Source of the DNA: Chryseobacterium sp. C-71
GTDB taxonomy: Bacteria > Bacteroidota > Bacteroidia > Flavobacteriales > Weeksellaceae
DNA: 64,000 nt
Direction: 5' to 3'
Assembly (NCBI RefSeq): GCF_020911865.1
Contig: NZ_CP087131.1
Location: 1,674,001-1,738,000 of the forward strand
Shown here: one piece after another, positions 8,663 to 16,055 of the stretch
Numbering within the stretch: position 1 is the stretch's first letter
Layout of the letters: each line of letters begins with the position of its first letter
The notes under the pieces: model-generated
Databases searched by the model: none
What the model saw: only the letters and a program-made list of their open reading frames with translations
What the model was told of the DNA's origin: nothing
Made by a program: the position numbers and the translations under genes

Positions 8663-8929
8663 ATGAGAATAAAAACCATAGAAAAACTATGTTGTCCGTT
8701 TGACAAATCAGATTTAGATTTAACCATCATTTCGCAGGATGAAACTGAAAATATTATGGAAGGTTTACTGATCTGCGACGACTGCAAAAGAGTCTTCCCC
8801 ATCATCAGCGGAATTCCGATTATGTCACCCGACGAATACCGTGAATTTAAACTGGAACAACCCGTTTTAGAACGCTGGGAAAAGCATTTGGAAGGAAAAA
8901 AAGTGGAGAATTTCAAACTAATTTCTTAA
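8663..8929 (+). CDS. Trm112-like small zinc protein
   Basis: The 88-residue protein has a zinc-ribbon-like pattern: LCCPFDKSDL near the N-terminus and LICDDCKRVFPIISGIPIM in the middle, followed by a charged tail. This matches the Trm112/YcaR family, in which the C-terminal half of the ribbon ends in YPI-x-GIP. In eukaryotes and archaea, Trm112 binds and activates several SAM methyltransferases. It starts three bases after the ThiE-like gene and closes an operon that begins with a SAM methyltransferase, so a heterodimer with that enzyme is a reasonable guess. Bacterial members have largely unknown roles. Confidence 0.75.
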   Translation: MRIKTIEKLCCPFDKSDLDLTIISQDETENIMEGLLICDDCKRVFPIISGIPIMSPDEYREFKLEQPVLERWEKHLEGKKVENFKLIS

Positions 8930-8977
8930 CGATAACAGCAATAGATAATTTCAAAATGCTGAAAGTTTAGAATTTCG

Positions 8978-8985
8978 TAAATTTG
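8978..8985 (+). promoter_or_regulatory. Promoter -7 box (TAAATTTG) of dus
   Basis: It is a perfect TAnnTTTG match. Only four bases (cagc) separate it from the dus ATG, so the transcript would be leaderless or nearly so. Confidence 0.7.
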
Positions 8986-8989
8986 CAGC

Positions 8990-9985
8990 ATGATAAAAAT
9001 AGGCAACATAGAACTGCCGGAATTTCCGCTTTTGCTCGCTCCGATGGAAGATGTAAGTGATCCGCCGTACAGACGACTGTGTAAATTACATGGTGCAGAT
9101 ATGATGTATTCAGAATTTATCTCTTCTGAGGGCTTGATCCGTGATGCGATGAAAAGCAGAAAGAAGCTGGATATCTTCGATTATGAAAGACCTGTAGGAA
9201 TTCAGATTTTTGGAGGTGACGAGGAAGCTATGGCGATGTCTGCAAGAATTGTAGAGACCGTAAACCCTGATTTGGTGGACATCAATTTTGGTTGCCCGGT
9301 AAAAAAAGTGGTTTGCAAAGGTGCCGGAGCCGGAGTTTTGAAAGATGTTGACATGATGGTTCGTCTGACGAAGGCTGTTGTAAGCTCTACAAGTCTTCCT
9401 GTGACGGTGAAAACGCGTTTGGGATGGGACAGCAATTCAATCAATATCGATGAAGTGGCTGAACGTCTTCAGGAAACTGGGATTAAAGCTTTGACGATTC
9501 ATGCAAGAACGCGTGGCCAGATGTATAAAGGTGAAGCCGACTGGGAACATATCTCAAGAATCAAGCAAAACCCGAATATCGAAATTCCTATTTTTGGAAA
9601 CGGTGATATCGATTCGCCTGAAAAAGCCTTAGAATATAAAAATAAATATGCCTGCGACGGAATTATGATCGGCCGTGCTGCGATTGGTTATCCGTGGATT
9701 TTTAATGAGATCAAACATTTCTTTGAAACAGGGGAACATCTCGATGCACCAACAATTTCAGACCGACTTTTAGCTGTACGTCAACACGCTGAATGGAGTG
9801 CAGAATGGAAAGGTGAGAAATTAGGCTTAATCGAAATGAGACAGCATTACAGCAATTACTTCAGAGGGATTCCTCATTTTAAAGATTTCAGAAGAAAGTT
9901 TCTGGAAGTATATTCTTTAGTTGAAATGGATGAGGTGATTAAAGAAACTGAAGGATTTTATGCTGAATATCAGGCACAGGTTTAA
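8990..9985 (+). CDS. dusB: tRNA-dihydrouridine synthase
   Basis: The 331-residue FMN enzyme reduces uridines in tRNA D-loops. Family marks include LLLAPMEDVSDPPYRRLC at the N-terminus, VDINFGCPVKKVVCKGAGAG (about residues 95-115, with the catalytic Cys in the CPVKKV region), VKTRLGWD (about 144), LTIHARTRGQMYKG (about 170) and GNGDI...GIMIGRAAIGYPWIF (about 202-235). Length and order fit the DusB subfamily. Its own promoter lies next to the ATG, so it is probably transcribed separately from the riboswitch operon. A repeat and a hairpin terminator follow it. Confidence 0.93.
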   Translation: MIKIGNIELPEFPLLLAPMEDVSDPPYRRLCKLHGADMMYSEFISSEGLIRDAMKSRKKLDIFDYERPVGIQIFGGDEEAMAMSARIVETVNPDLVDINFGCPVKKVVCKGAGAGVLKDVDMMVRLTKAVVSSTSLPVTVKTRLGWDSNSINIDEVAERLQETGIKALTIHARTRGQMYKGEADWEHISRIKQNPNIEIPIFGNGDIDSPEKALEYKNKYACDGIMIGRAAIGYPWIFNEIKHFFETGEHLDAPTISDRLLAVRQHAEWSAEWKGEKLGLIEMRQHYSNYFRGIPHFKDFRRKFLEVYSLVEMDEVIKETEGFYAEYQAQV

Positions 9986-10002
9986 GCTGAGGTTGAGGAT
10001 AA

Positions 10003-10135
10003 TTTGAAACATTAAGGTTTATTAAGAAGTTTAGATTAGTTAAGCTGAGCTTCGCTTTAAGCATCATGCTAAATTAAAATCTTTTTGCTTTGCTTAATGG
10101 AACTTAACTCCTTAAATTATTCTTAATGGTTCAAA
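10003..10135. repeat. MITE-like imperfect palindrome, copy A
   Basis: It is bounded by tttgaaacattaag (10003-10016) and cttaatggttcaaa (10122-10135), which are inverted repeats with one mismatch. The interior is rich in ttaag/cttaa words. A related element with the same outer ends lies at 39691-39813. No ORF is present. Confidence 0.6.
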
Positions 10136-10148
10136 AATATATAAAAGC

Positions 10149-10174
10149 AAACCCATCAAAATTTTGATGGGTTT
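10149..10174. terminator. Bidirectional terminator between dus and the repeat-protein gene
   Basis: A perfect 26-base palindrome (arms aaacccatcaaaa and ttttgatgggttt) lies between convergent genes. The A- and T-tails on both sides fit termination in both directions. Confidence 0.8.
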
Positions 10175-10199
10175 GTTTATTTTCGGTTGATGAAACCTA

Positions 10200-10514
10200 T
10201 TATTTTTTAATATCAGTTTTTACATCCTGATATGTTTTCTCTACAGCTTTTGCGCCTTTTTTAGCAGTTTTTTCCGTCCATTTTGCTCCTTGCTTTACAC
10301 CTTTCTCCGTGGCTTTAGCACCTTTTTTCGCGGTGTCACCAGTCCACTTCGCTCCTTTCTGAACACCTTTTTTGGTTGCGTCGGCTCCTTTTTTAGCTGC
10401 AGTTCCTACAGCTTGAGCGTCTTTTTTCACTGTTTCTTTTACAGTTTGCTTTTCTTGTGCATTGGCAGATAATGTAATCAATAAAATTGCCAGAATTGAA
10501 ATTATTTTTTTCAT
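10200..10514 (-). CDS. Secreted Lys/Ala-rich protein with three 22-residue repeats
   Basis: The 104-residue protein has a signal peptide (MKKIISILAILLITLSANAQ). The mature part is built of three 22-residue units of the type (T/A)AKKGAxATxKGVxxGAKWTxx, roughly residues 36-101, the last one degenerate. The composition (Lys, Ala, Gly, Thr) and the 11/22-residue periodicity resemble LEA-like or histone-H1-like amphipathic helices. The basic mature chain could coat nucleic acid or membranes outside the cytoplasm. No enzyme motif is present. The function is unknown and the gene stands alone between two palindromic terminators. Confidence 0.65.
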   Translation of the reverse strand: MKKIISILAILLITLSANAQEKQTVKETVKKDAQAVGTAAKKGADATKKGVQKGAKWTGDTAKKGAKATEKGVKQGAKWTEKTAKKGAKAVEKTYQDVKTDIKK

Positions 10515-10649
10515 TGTATTTAAAAATTTAGATTAAAATTACTATTTTATTTTACTTAAAATCAAAATTTTTAGTTTTTTTGAGGAGTATCGGGTTGTTC
10601 GAGTTTTTTATTGGTTGAATAAGGTTGTCATAAAATATATGGAAACAAC

Positions 10650-10674
10650 AAACCCATCAGATTTTGATGGGTTT
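10650..10674 (-). terminator. Terminator of the ruvX-def-DUF5606 operon
   Basis: The ten-base arms aaacccatca and tgatgggttt lie just downstream of the DUF5606 gene, with T-rich sequence following on the minus strand. The arms match those of the hairpin at 10149-10174. Confidence 0.75.
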
Positions 10675-10694
10675 ATTGTTTTTAGGAAATTAAA

Positions 10695-11258
10695 TTATCC
10701 CATTTTTCTGTGTGTACTTTTTGTAGCCGCTTTTGCTCCTGTACTTGCTTTCACTTTTGGAGTTGCAGGTTTGTCAGCTTTTGGAGCCGCTTTTTTCGGA
10801 GATGCTTTGTCTGCGGTGATATCACCTTCAGCGCTTTCTCCTTCTACAGTCTCAGGCTCAGCTTTTACGAAGCTTTCCGGAGTAATATATCCTGCTTTGT
10901 GAAGGATATTGTACCATTGAGCTAATTTTTTGATATCAGAAAAATAAACTCTTTCTGTATCATAGTTTGGAAGAGATACTCCCATAAATTCTTTCAACTC
11001 ATCTTCGGTAGATTTGTGAGAAATTGTTTCTTTGTACTCGTAGTTTTTAGCAATATTTTCAAAAACTTCGAACAAAGGAACTTCTTTATCGAATGTGAAC
11101 ATTGCGATATTATCTAACAAGCTCACCTGGCTTGAGTTACCGATGCTCACTTTCTTTTTTGTTGTAACGTCTTCAATAATAAATCCGTTTTTCAATTGCG
11201 AAACTAATTTGTAAAGACCTGGTTTACCAGAAATCGAAATTATTTTTTCTAACAGCAT
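10695..11258 (-). CDS. DUF5606 protein with Lys/Ala/Pro-rich tail
   Basis: The 187-residue protein has a folded N-terminal part of about 140 residues (MLLEKIISISGKPGLYKLV...WYNILHKAGY) that matches what I know as DUF5606, a Bacteroidota family of unknown function. The first 60 residues look like a small beta-barrel (KPGLYKLVSQ, GFIIEDVTTKKKVSI). The last 40 residues are low-complexity Lys-Ala-Pro repeats (SPKKAAPKADKPATPKVK) resembling histone-H1 tails and are probably disordered and able to bind nucleic acid. It lies 77 bases downstream of def and is probably in the same operon. Confidence 0.65.
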   Translation of the reverse strand: MLLEKIISISGKPGLYKLVSQLKNGFIIEDVTTKKKVSIGNSSQVSLLDNIAMFTFDKEVPLFEVFENIAKNYEYKETISHKSTEDELKEFMGVSLPNYDTERVYFSDIKKLAQWYNILHKAGYITPESFVKAEPETVEGESAEGDITADKASPKKAAPKADKPATPKVKASTGAKAATKSTHRKMG

Positions 11259-11335
11259 AATCTTATTTTTTTTAAATTTTTAGCAATCTGCTCAAGACAA
11301 ACTGCAGTTTATTATTTACTTATTTTCTATTTTAA

Positions 11336-11908
11336 TTACTTTGGAAACCTCATTTTGTAGCTGATCGATACATCACCCTGAGAAATTTTAACCAATTTAC
11401 CTTTTACCAGTTTTTTCTTTAAAGAACTTAAATGATCGGTAAACAAAGTACCTTCAATATGGTCATACTCATGTTGAATTACGCGGGCTCTAATATCGGA
11501 AAAAGTTTCTTTATGCTTAACAAAATTTTCGTCATAATATTCTATAACGATCGTACTTTTTCTTTTGACATCTTCTCGTACATCAGGAATCGAAAGACAG
11601 CCTTCATTAAATTTCCACTCTTCACCCGATTCTTCAAGAATCTGAGCGTTGATGAATACTTTTTTGAAGTCTTTCAACTCTTCAGCAATATCTTCATAAT
11701 CTTCATCTCCTGCCAAAGGCGAAACATCTACTATAAAGAGACGGATGTCTAAACCAATTTGCGGTGCTGCAAGACCAATACCATTGGCACTATTCATCGT
11801 ATCAAACATATTGTCGATGAGCTCCTGCAAACCAGGATAATCTTGATCTATATCTTTTCCTACTTTTCTCAAAACAGGATCTCCAAAGGCTCTAATTGGT
11901 AAAATCAT
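11336..11908 (-). CDS. def: Peptide deformylase
   Basis: The 190-residue metalloenzyme removes the N-formyl group from new proteins. All three family motifs are present: GIGLAAPQIG (about residues 43-52), EGCLSIP (about 102-108, metal-binding Cys) and QHEYDHIEG (about 145-153, two metal-binding His and the catalytic Glu). Length is normal for the family. The start overlaps the ruvX stop by four bases, indicating translational coupling. Gene order ruvX-def-DUF5606 reads as one leftward operon. Confidence 0.95.
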   Translation of the reverse strand: MILPIRAFGDPVLRKVGKDIDQDYPGLQELIDNMFDTMNSANGIGLAAPQIGLDIRLFIVDVSPLAGDEDYEDIAEELKDFKKVFINAQILEESGEEWKFNEGCLSIPDVREDVKRKSTIVIEYYDENFVKHKETFSDIRARVIQHEYDHIEGTLFTDHLSSLKKKLVKGKLVKISQGDVSISYKMRFPK

Positions 11909-12321
11909 CTTGTTCTTTGTTCTAAAAAATTCTGCAATATGATGGTTGCACTTACTCTATCTATTAATCCTTTCTCCTGTCTTTGTTTTTTACTTTTTCC
12001 GCTTTGGGAAATAAAAAACGAAGCCATTTTTGACGTAAATCTCTCATCCAAACGATGAACCTGAATGTTGGGAAATTCTTTACTGAAAAGTTCTATAAAT
12101 TTCAGAATATCCGTTTCCACCTCAGAAAGATTCCCCTTTAAATCTGTCGGAAGACCTACAACAATATCTTCAACTTTGTTTTCATTGAAATATTTTTTCA
12201 AAAATTCCATCAAAAACTTTGTTTCTACAGTCTCCAGCGCACTGGCAATAATCCTCATATCATCGGTCACCGCAATGCCACAACGAGCCTTTCCGTAGTC
12301 TATTGCAAGGATTTGTCCCAT
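11905..12321 (-). CDS. ruvX: Holliday-junction resolvase-like YqgF/RuvX
   Basis: The 138-residue protein has an RNase H-like fold: ILAIDYGKARCGIAVTD at the N-terminus (first catalytic Asp), VGLPTDLKG (about residue 57), HRLDERFTS (about 96) and a final LIDRVSATIILQNFL carrying the last acidic residue. The family is linked to pre-16S rRNA 5' processing in E. coli and was originally proposed to be a junction resolvase. It is the first gene of the leftward operon and has a TAAATTTG box seven bases before its ATG. Confidence 0.92.
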   Translation of the reverse strand: MGQILAIDYGKARCGIAVTDDMRIIASALETVETKFLMEFLKKYFNENKVEDIVVGLPTDLKGNLSEVETDILKFIELFSKEFPNIQVHRLDERFTSKMASFFISQSGKSKKQRQEKGLIDRVSATIILQNFLEQRTR

Positions 12322-12328
12322 AAGTCTG

Positions 12329-12336
12329 CAAATTTA
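12329..12336 (-). promoter_or_regulatory. Promoter -7 box (TAAATTTG) of ruvX
   Basis: It is a perfect consensus on the minus strand, followed by seven bases and the ruvX ATG, so the leader is very short or absent. Confidence 0.65.
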
Positions 12337-12435
12337 AGAAATTTTAATGATTTTATTCATAACGCAGTTTTTTTTATAAAATGATGTTACATTCCATATT
12401 TTTTTTTATAATTTTAATATTCCAAACTCAGAACT

Positions 12436-12912
12436 ATGAAGAAACTCATCTTGGTAAGACACGCCAAAAGCGACTGGCCGGAAGAAACCGAAGACTTCGA
12501 CAGACCATTGGCAGACAAAGGGTTACAAGATGCCTTGAAGATGTCTAAATTTTTAAAGAATAGCAATGTTGCTATCGATTACTTGATCTCAAGCCCTGCG
12601 GTAAGAGCGCTGAATACCTGCAAAATTTTTAATCAGACCTATAGGCTCAACTATATTACGAACGAAAAATTGTACAATCCTTCTGAAAATAATTTTCAAT
12701 CTGTGATTTATGATTTGAATGATAATGTCGATTCGGTCGCATTTTTCTCACACAACAACGGAATTTCAAATTTCGCCAATTCTATTTCGGAAGATATTTT
12801 TCATTTTCCAACGTGTGGTGTTGCGGGTTTTGAAATTAACTGCGATTCGTGGTCACATTTTGATGGTGCTGATAAGAAATTATTGTTCTTTTATGAACCG
12901 AATAAGCTTTAG
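12436..12912 (+). CDS. SixA-like histidine phosphatase
   Basis: The 158-residue protein belongs to the histidine phosphatase branch with the RHAKS motif (LILVRHAKSDW, residues 4-14; His is the phospho-acceptor). Further marks are DRPLADKGLQDA (about 23), the SSPAVRAL block (about 52) with the second Arg, and FSHNNGIS (about 102) with the second catalytic His. E. coli SixA removes phosphate from phosphohistidine in histidine-containing phosphotransfer proteins; the target here is unknown. A metalloprotease gene follows after 11 bases. Confidence 0.85.
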   Translation: MKKLILVRHAKSDWPEETEDFDRPLADKGLQDALKMSKFLKNSNVAIDYLISSPAVRALNTCKIFNQTYRLNYITNEKLYNPSENNFQSVIYDLNDNVDSVAFFSHNNGISNFANSISEDIFHFPTCGVAGFEINCDSWSHFDGADKKLLFFYEPNKL

Positions 12913-12923
12913 CTATCTTAATT

Positions 12924-13796
12924 TTGAAATTTAAATTTCTATATTTTTCCATTCTGGTTTTTATTCTTTCATGTCAAAATAAAGAAAATACTTATTTTCA
13001 AAGTATTGCTGTAAATGATGTAAAACTATCACGCCCACACTCTAGTGAATGGAGATATAATCACAAAGAAAAATTTCAGACGTTTGACGATTTTAAAAAA
13101 TTAAAAAAGATAAAACCTGAAGCAGCAAAAAATATAATTTATTTGCAGCCTATTGGAGAATTTAATGATTTACAGGAAAAGCAAATTAAGTTTACTAAAG
13201 AGTATTTAAAGATCTATTTTCAGCTGGAAACAAAAATTCTTCCAACTATTTCTAATGAGATCTTTCCGAAAAACATCAGAAGAATTTCTAAAAATGGGCA
13301 AGAGCAAATTCTCGCAGGTTATGTTCTGGACAGTGTTTTAATTAAAAGAAAACCAAAAGATGCTGTTGTTTTAATGGGAATTACAGAAAGAGATTTGTTT
13401 CCAAAACCTGAATGGAATTATGTTTTCGGACTGGCTTCTTATCAAAAAGGAGTTGGCGTAACCTCAATATACAGATTTGCTGATGGAAATAATTTATCTG
13501 AATCTAAATTCAATAAAAGTTTGGAAAGATTAATAAAAATTAGCTCGCACGAGATCGGTCACATGTTTGGAATCAGCCATTGCCTGAACGCAAACTGCGT
13601 GATGAATGGAACAAATAACCTTAGTGAAACAGATGCTCATTTCGCAAGAGCTTGTTCGCTTTGTCAGTACAAACTCAATTCAAGTTTAAAATATGATGAT
13701 AAAAAGCGCTTGCTTGAGTTGAAGAAATTCTTTGAAGAAAATTCTTTTAACGCGGAACTTTCAAGAGCAGAAAAAGATTTAAATTTAGTTCAATAA
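12924..13796 (+). CDS. Archaemetzincin-family zinc metalloprotease, lipoprotein
   Basis: The 290-residue protein shows the full archaemetzincin signature: HEIGHMFGISHCLNANCVM (about residues 211-229), followed by a CSLC pair (about 245). The first three His bind the catalytic zinc, the Glu is catalytic, and four Cys hold a second zinc; a Met follows. A TTG start was chosen because it gives a lipoprotein signal (LVFILSC, Cys about 17); the next possible start would cut into that signal. The 11-base gap to the preceding phosphatase suggests cotranscription. The substrate is unknown, and the family is rare but recurrent in Bacteroidota. Confidence 0.87.
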   Translation: MKFKFLYFSILVFILSCQNKENTYFQSIAVNDVKLSRPHSSEWRYNHKEKFQTFDDFKKLKKIKPEAAKNIIYLQPIGEFNDLQEKQIKFTKEYLKIYFQLETKILPTISNEIFPKNIRRISKNGQEQILAGYVLDSVLIKRKPKDAVVLMGITERDLFPKPEWNYVFGLASYQKGVGVTSIYRFADGNNLSESKFNKSLERLIKISSHEIGHMFGISHCLNANCVMNGTNNLSETDAHFARACSLCQYKLNSSLKYDDKKRLLELKKFFEENSFNAELSRAEKDLNLVQ

Positions 13797-13820
13797 AAAA
13801 ACGGACTAAAGCCCGTTTCC
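13797..13820. terminator. Bidirectional terminator
   Basis: The stem aaacgg/ccgttt with a short interior lies between convergent genes and has A/T runs on both sides. Confidence 0.6.
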
Positions 13821-13842
13821 TTGATTTTATTTCTAAAATTAA

Positions 13843-15384
13843 TTATTTTCTTTTCAGATCCAAATCATCAAAATCAAAACTAAAATCTGTAATATCTGAA
13901 ATTGCTTTCATTTTTGCAGATTCTGCCTTTCCGTTTTCATCATAACTGAAAATTATGTATGCATCGGCATCGTAACTTCTGTCATCCCATTTGATAATGA
14001 AAGAGTTGTTTGAATAAGGAAGCAGTTCACCTTTTAATCTAGGAGAGTTTTTACAAGAAATTCTATAACTGTTTCCCTGCTGAGCAATTTCTACATCACC
14101 AAACCAGACATCATTGTATTTTCCTACAAATTGTTCCGCTTTTGGCTGAAGGTTTTTATCTTTTTTAAATGCATCTGACTTTGCAAAAGCATCTTTCTTT
14201 TGTTTTTCATATTCAGCGTTGGCTTTTGACATTCTATCGTCGTATGTTTTCAGCCAATTTCTGTCGACTACACCTAAATATGAATCTTTCAAAGTATTTG
14301 TAATCGTGTTAAAAGCTGCACCAGACTGTTGATTGGTTAAAACAACAATCCCTAATTTCATATCCGGAATTAGAGTAAACTGAGTTACCGTTCCAATTAA
14401 TCCGCCTGTATGCTGAATTTGTTTATGACCTTTCACATCGCTCAAAAACCAACCTAAACCGTAACCATAAAAACTGGTGTCATAAGGATTTTTCATCGCA
14501 ACCGGACTTGCAATCTGCAAATTGAAAAGCTGCTGAATCTGTTTGTCTGAAACTAATTTTTTACCGTCTTTAGTCGTAAAATTATTCAACAGACATTCTG
14601 CCCAAATCGTCATATCTTTGATGTTACTCATAATTCCGCCTGCTGCATTTCCTGTTTCATTCCAGTCGTGAGGAACAGCGATTGCTTTTCCGTCAACCGG
14701 TGCATGAGCGTCAATTTTATTTGATATAGCTTTTGCTCTGCTGTAACTTCCGAAACTTGAAGTCATTCCAACAGGTTTCATAATTTTTTGTTCAATAAAA
14801 TCGGCCCAACTTAATCCTGAAATTCTGGTAATAACTTCTCCAGCAACAATAAACATGATATTATTGTAGTCCAAAGTTGTTCTAAAAGGGTTTTCAGGTT
14901 TTAAATATCTTACATTATGAACGATATCTTTCACCGTTAAATTTCCACCTTCTGGAAAAAACATCAAATCTCCCTGGCCCAAACCTAATCCGGCTCTATG
15001 AGTCACCAAATCTTTGATTGTAACATTTTGAGAAACATAAGGATCATACATCTGAAATTCTGGAATATATTTTGAAACTTTATCACCCCAGTTCAATTTT
15101 CCTTCATCTGCTAAAATTGCTAAAGCAGTACAGGTAAATCCTTTTGAATTAGATGCAATTCCTACCAAAGTGGTATCATCCATGGGTTGTTTAGACGTTA
15201 AAGAGCGTACTCCGAAACCTTTTGAATAAATAATTTTCCCATCTTTGATGACTCCGACAGACATTCCCGGAACATCGAAAGTTTTTAAAGTATTTTGAAT
15301 GAGTTCATCCAGTTTTTTTTCTTCAACCTGCGCAAATGTGATAAAAGAGACAAGAACAAAGAATAGAGATAGCTTCTGCTTCAT
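13843..15384 (-). CDS. Exported class C beta-lactamase-fold serine hydrolase with DUF3471-like tail
   Basis: The protein has about 513 residues from the start at MKQKLSLFFVL, preferred over a start nine codons upstream because it opens the signal peptide (cleavage near FAQ). The catalytic domain carries SNSK (Ser nucleophile and Lys, about residue 76), the YxN-type DYNN (about 174) and HTGG (about 327), the three penicillin-binding motifs. The C-terminal 130 residues look like the DUF3471 lipocalin-like add-on of this family. Members are mostly peptidases or esterases rather than antibiotic resistance enzymes. The gene is convergent with the archaemetzincin gene. Confidence 0.85.
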   Translation of the reverse strand: MKQKLSLFFVLVSFITFAQVEEKKLDELIQNTLKTFDVPGMSVGVIKDGKIIYSKGFGVRSLTSKQPMDDTTLVGIASNSKGFTCTALAILADEGKLNWGDKVSKYIPEFQMYDPYVSQNVTIKDLVTHRAGLGLGQGDLMFFPEGGNLTVKDIVHNVRYLKPENPFRTTLDYNNIMFIVAGEVITRISGLSWADFIEQKIMKPVGMTSSFGSYSRAKAISNKIDAHAPVDGKAIAVPHDWNETGNAAGGIMSNIKDMTIWAECLLNNFTTKDGKKLVSDKQIQQLFNLQIASPVAMKNPYDTSFYGYGLGWFLSDVKGHKQIQHTGGLIGTVTQFTLIPDMKLGIVVLTNQQSGAAFNTITNTLKDSYLGVVDRNWLKTYDDRMSKANAEYEKQKKDAFAKSDAFKKDKNLQPKAEQFVGKYNDVWFGDVEIAQQGNSYRISCKNSPRLKGELLPYSNNSFIIKWDDRSYDADAYIIFSYDENGKAESAKMKAISDITDFSFDFDDLDLKRK

Positions 15385-15426
15385 TTTTTTAATTTTTCCA
15401 AAGTTAATCAATTCGGGATTATTGAG

Positions 15427-15434
15427 TAAATTTG
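15427..15434 (+). promoter_or_regulatory. Promoter -7 box (TAAATTTG) of the phosphoesterase gene
   Basis: It is a perfect TAnnTTTG, 25 bases before the ATG at 15460, in the divergent region between two genes. Confidence 0.6.
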
Positions 15435-15459
15435 CTTTTTAAAGAAATTCTCATCAGCA

Positions 15460-15957
15460 ATGACCAAAATCCTTCTCCTCTCCGATTCCCACTCATACAT
15501 CGATGATCGAATTTTAGATTATGGAAAACAAGCAGATGAAATTTGGCATTGTGGAGATTTTGGAAGTTTTGAAATCATTGAACAATTAGAAAAAATAAAA
15601 CCGCTAAAAGGTGTTTATGGAAATATTGACGGCGCAAAAATCCGTTCTGAATTTACGGAAGTGAATCGTTTCTTTTGTGAAGACGTAGAAGTTTTAATGA
15701 TTCATATCGGTGGTTATCCTAATAAATATACAACTTTAGCGCAAAAAGAAATTTCAGAGAAAACGCCGAAATTATTTATTTCCGGACATTCTCATATTCT
15801 GAAAGCAATGTTTGATCAGAAAAATAATTTACTACACCTCAATCCTGGAGCTTGCGGAAAACAAGGCTGGCATAAAATGAGAACAATGATGCGGTTTGTA
15901 ATTGATGGTGAGGAAATTAAGGATTTGGAGGTGATTGAGTTAGGATCGAAAATTTAA
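15460..15957 (+). CDS. YfcE/MJ0936-type metallophosphoesterase
   Basis: The 165-residue calcineurin-like phosphoesterase has metal-binding motifs LLLSDSHS (residues 5-12), IWHCGDFG (about 28), VYGNIDG (about 52), HIGGYP (about 82) and ISGHSH (about 108, followed by LNPGACG). Short length and motif order fit the YfcE group, which hydrolyses phosphodiesters in vitro and has no firmly known cellular substrate. It has its own promoter. About 100 non-coding bases separate it from the Smr gene. Confidence 0.9.
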   Translation: MTKILLLSDSHSYIDDRILDYGKQADEIWHCGDFGSFEIIEQLEKIKPLKGVYGNIDGAKIRSEFTEVNRFFCEDVEVLMIHIGGYPNKYTTLAQKEISEKTPKLFISGHSHILKAMFDQKNNLLHLNPGACGKQGWHKMRTMMRFVIDGEEIKDLEVIELGSKI

Positions 15958-16055
15958 TTTATAAATACAAAAAGCAATAATGATTTTCACCAATAACACT
16001 AAAATAGTTTATGGAAATTTGTGATGTAATTTGTGTCCATTAGTATTTAAAATAT

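Noticed and set aside
10290..10472. Open frame opposite the basic repeat protein
   Set aside because: It is a mirror of the repeat gene; the composition (Phe, Ser, Cys-rich) and lack of a start signal make a real protein unlikely.
12919..12926. TAATTTTG as a promoter box for the archaemetzincin gene
   Set aside because: Its TTG is the gene's own start codon and the upstream phosphatase gene ends only 11 bases before, so cotranscription is more likely.
13843..15384. Beta-lactamase resistance gene
   Set aside because: The serine-hydrolase motifs and DUF3471-like tail fit the broad peptidase/esterase group; nothing points to antibiotic hydrolysis.
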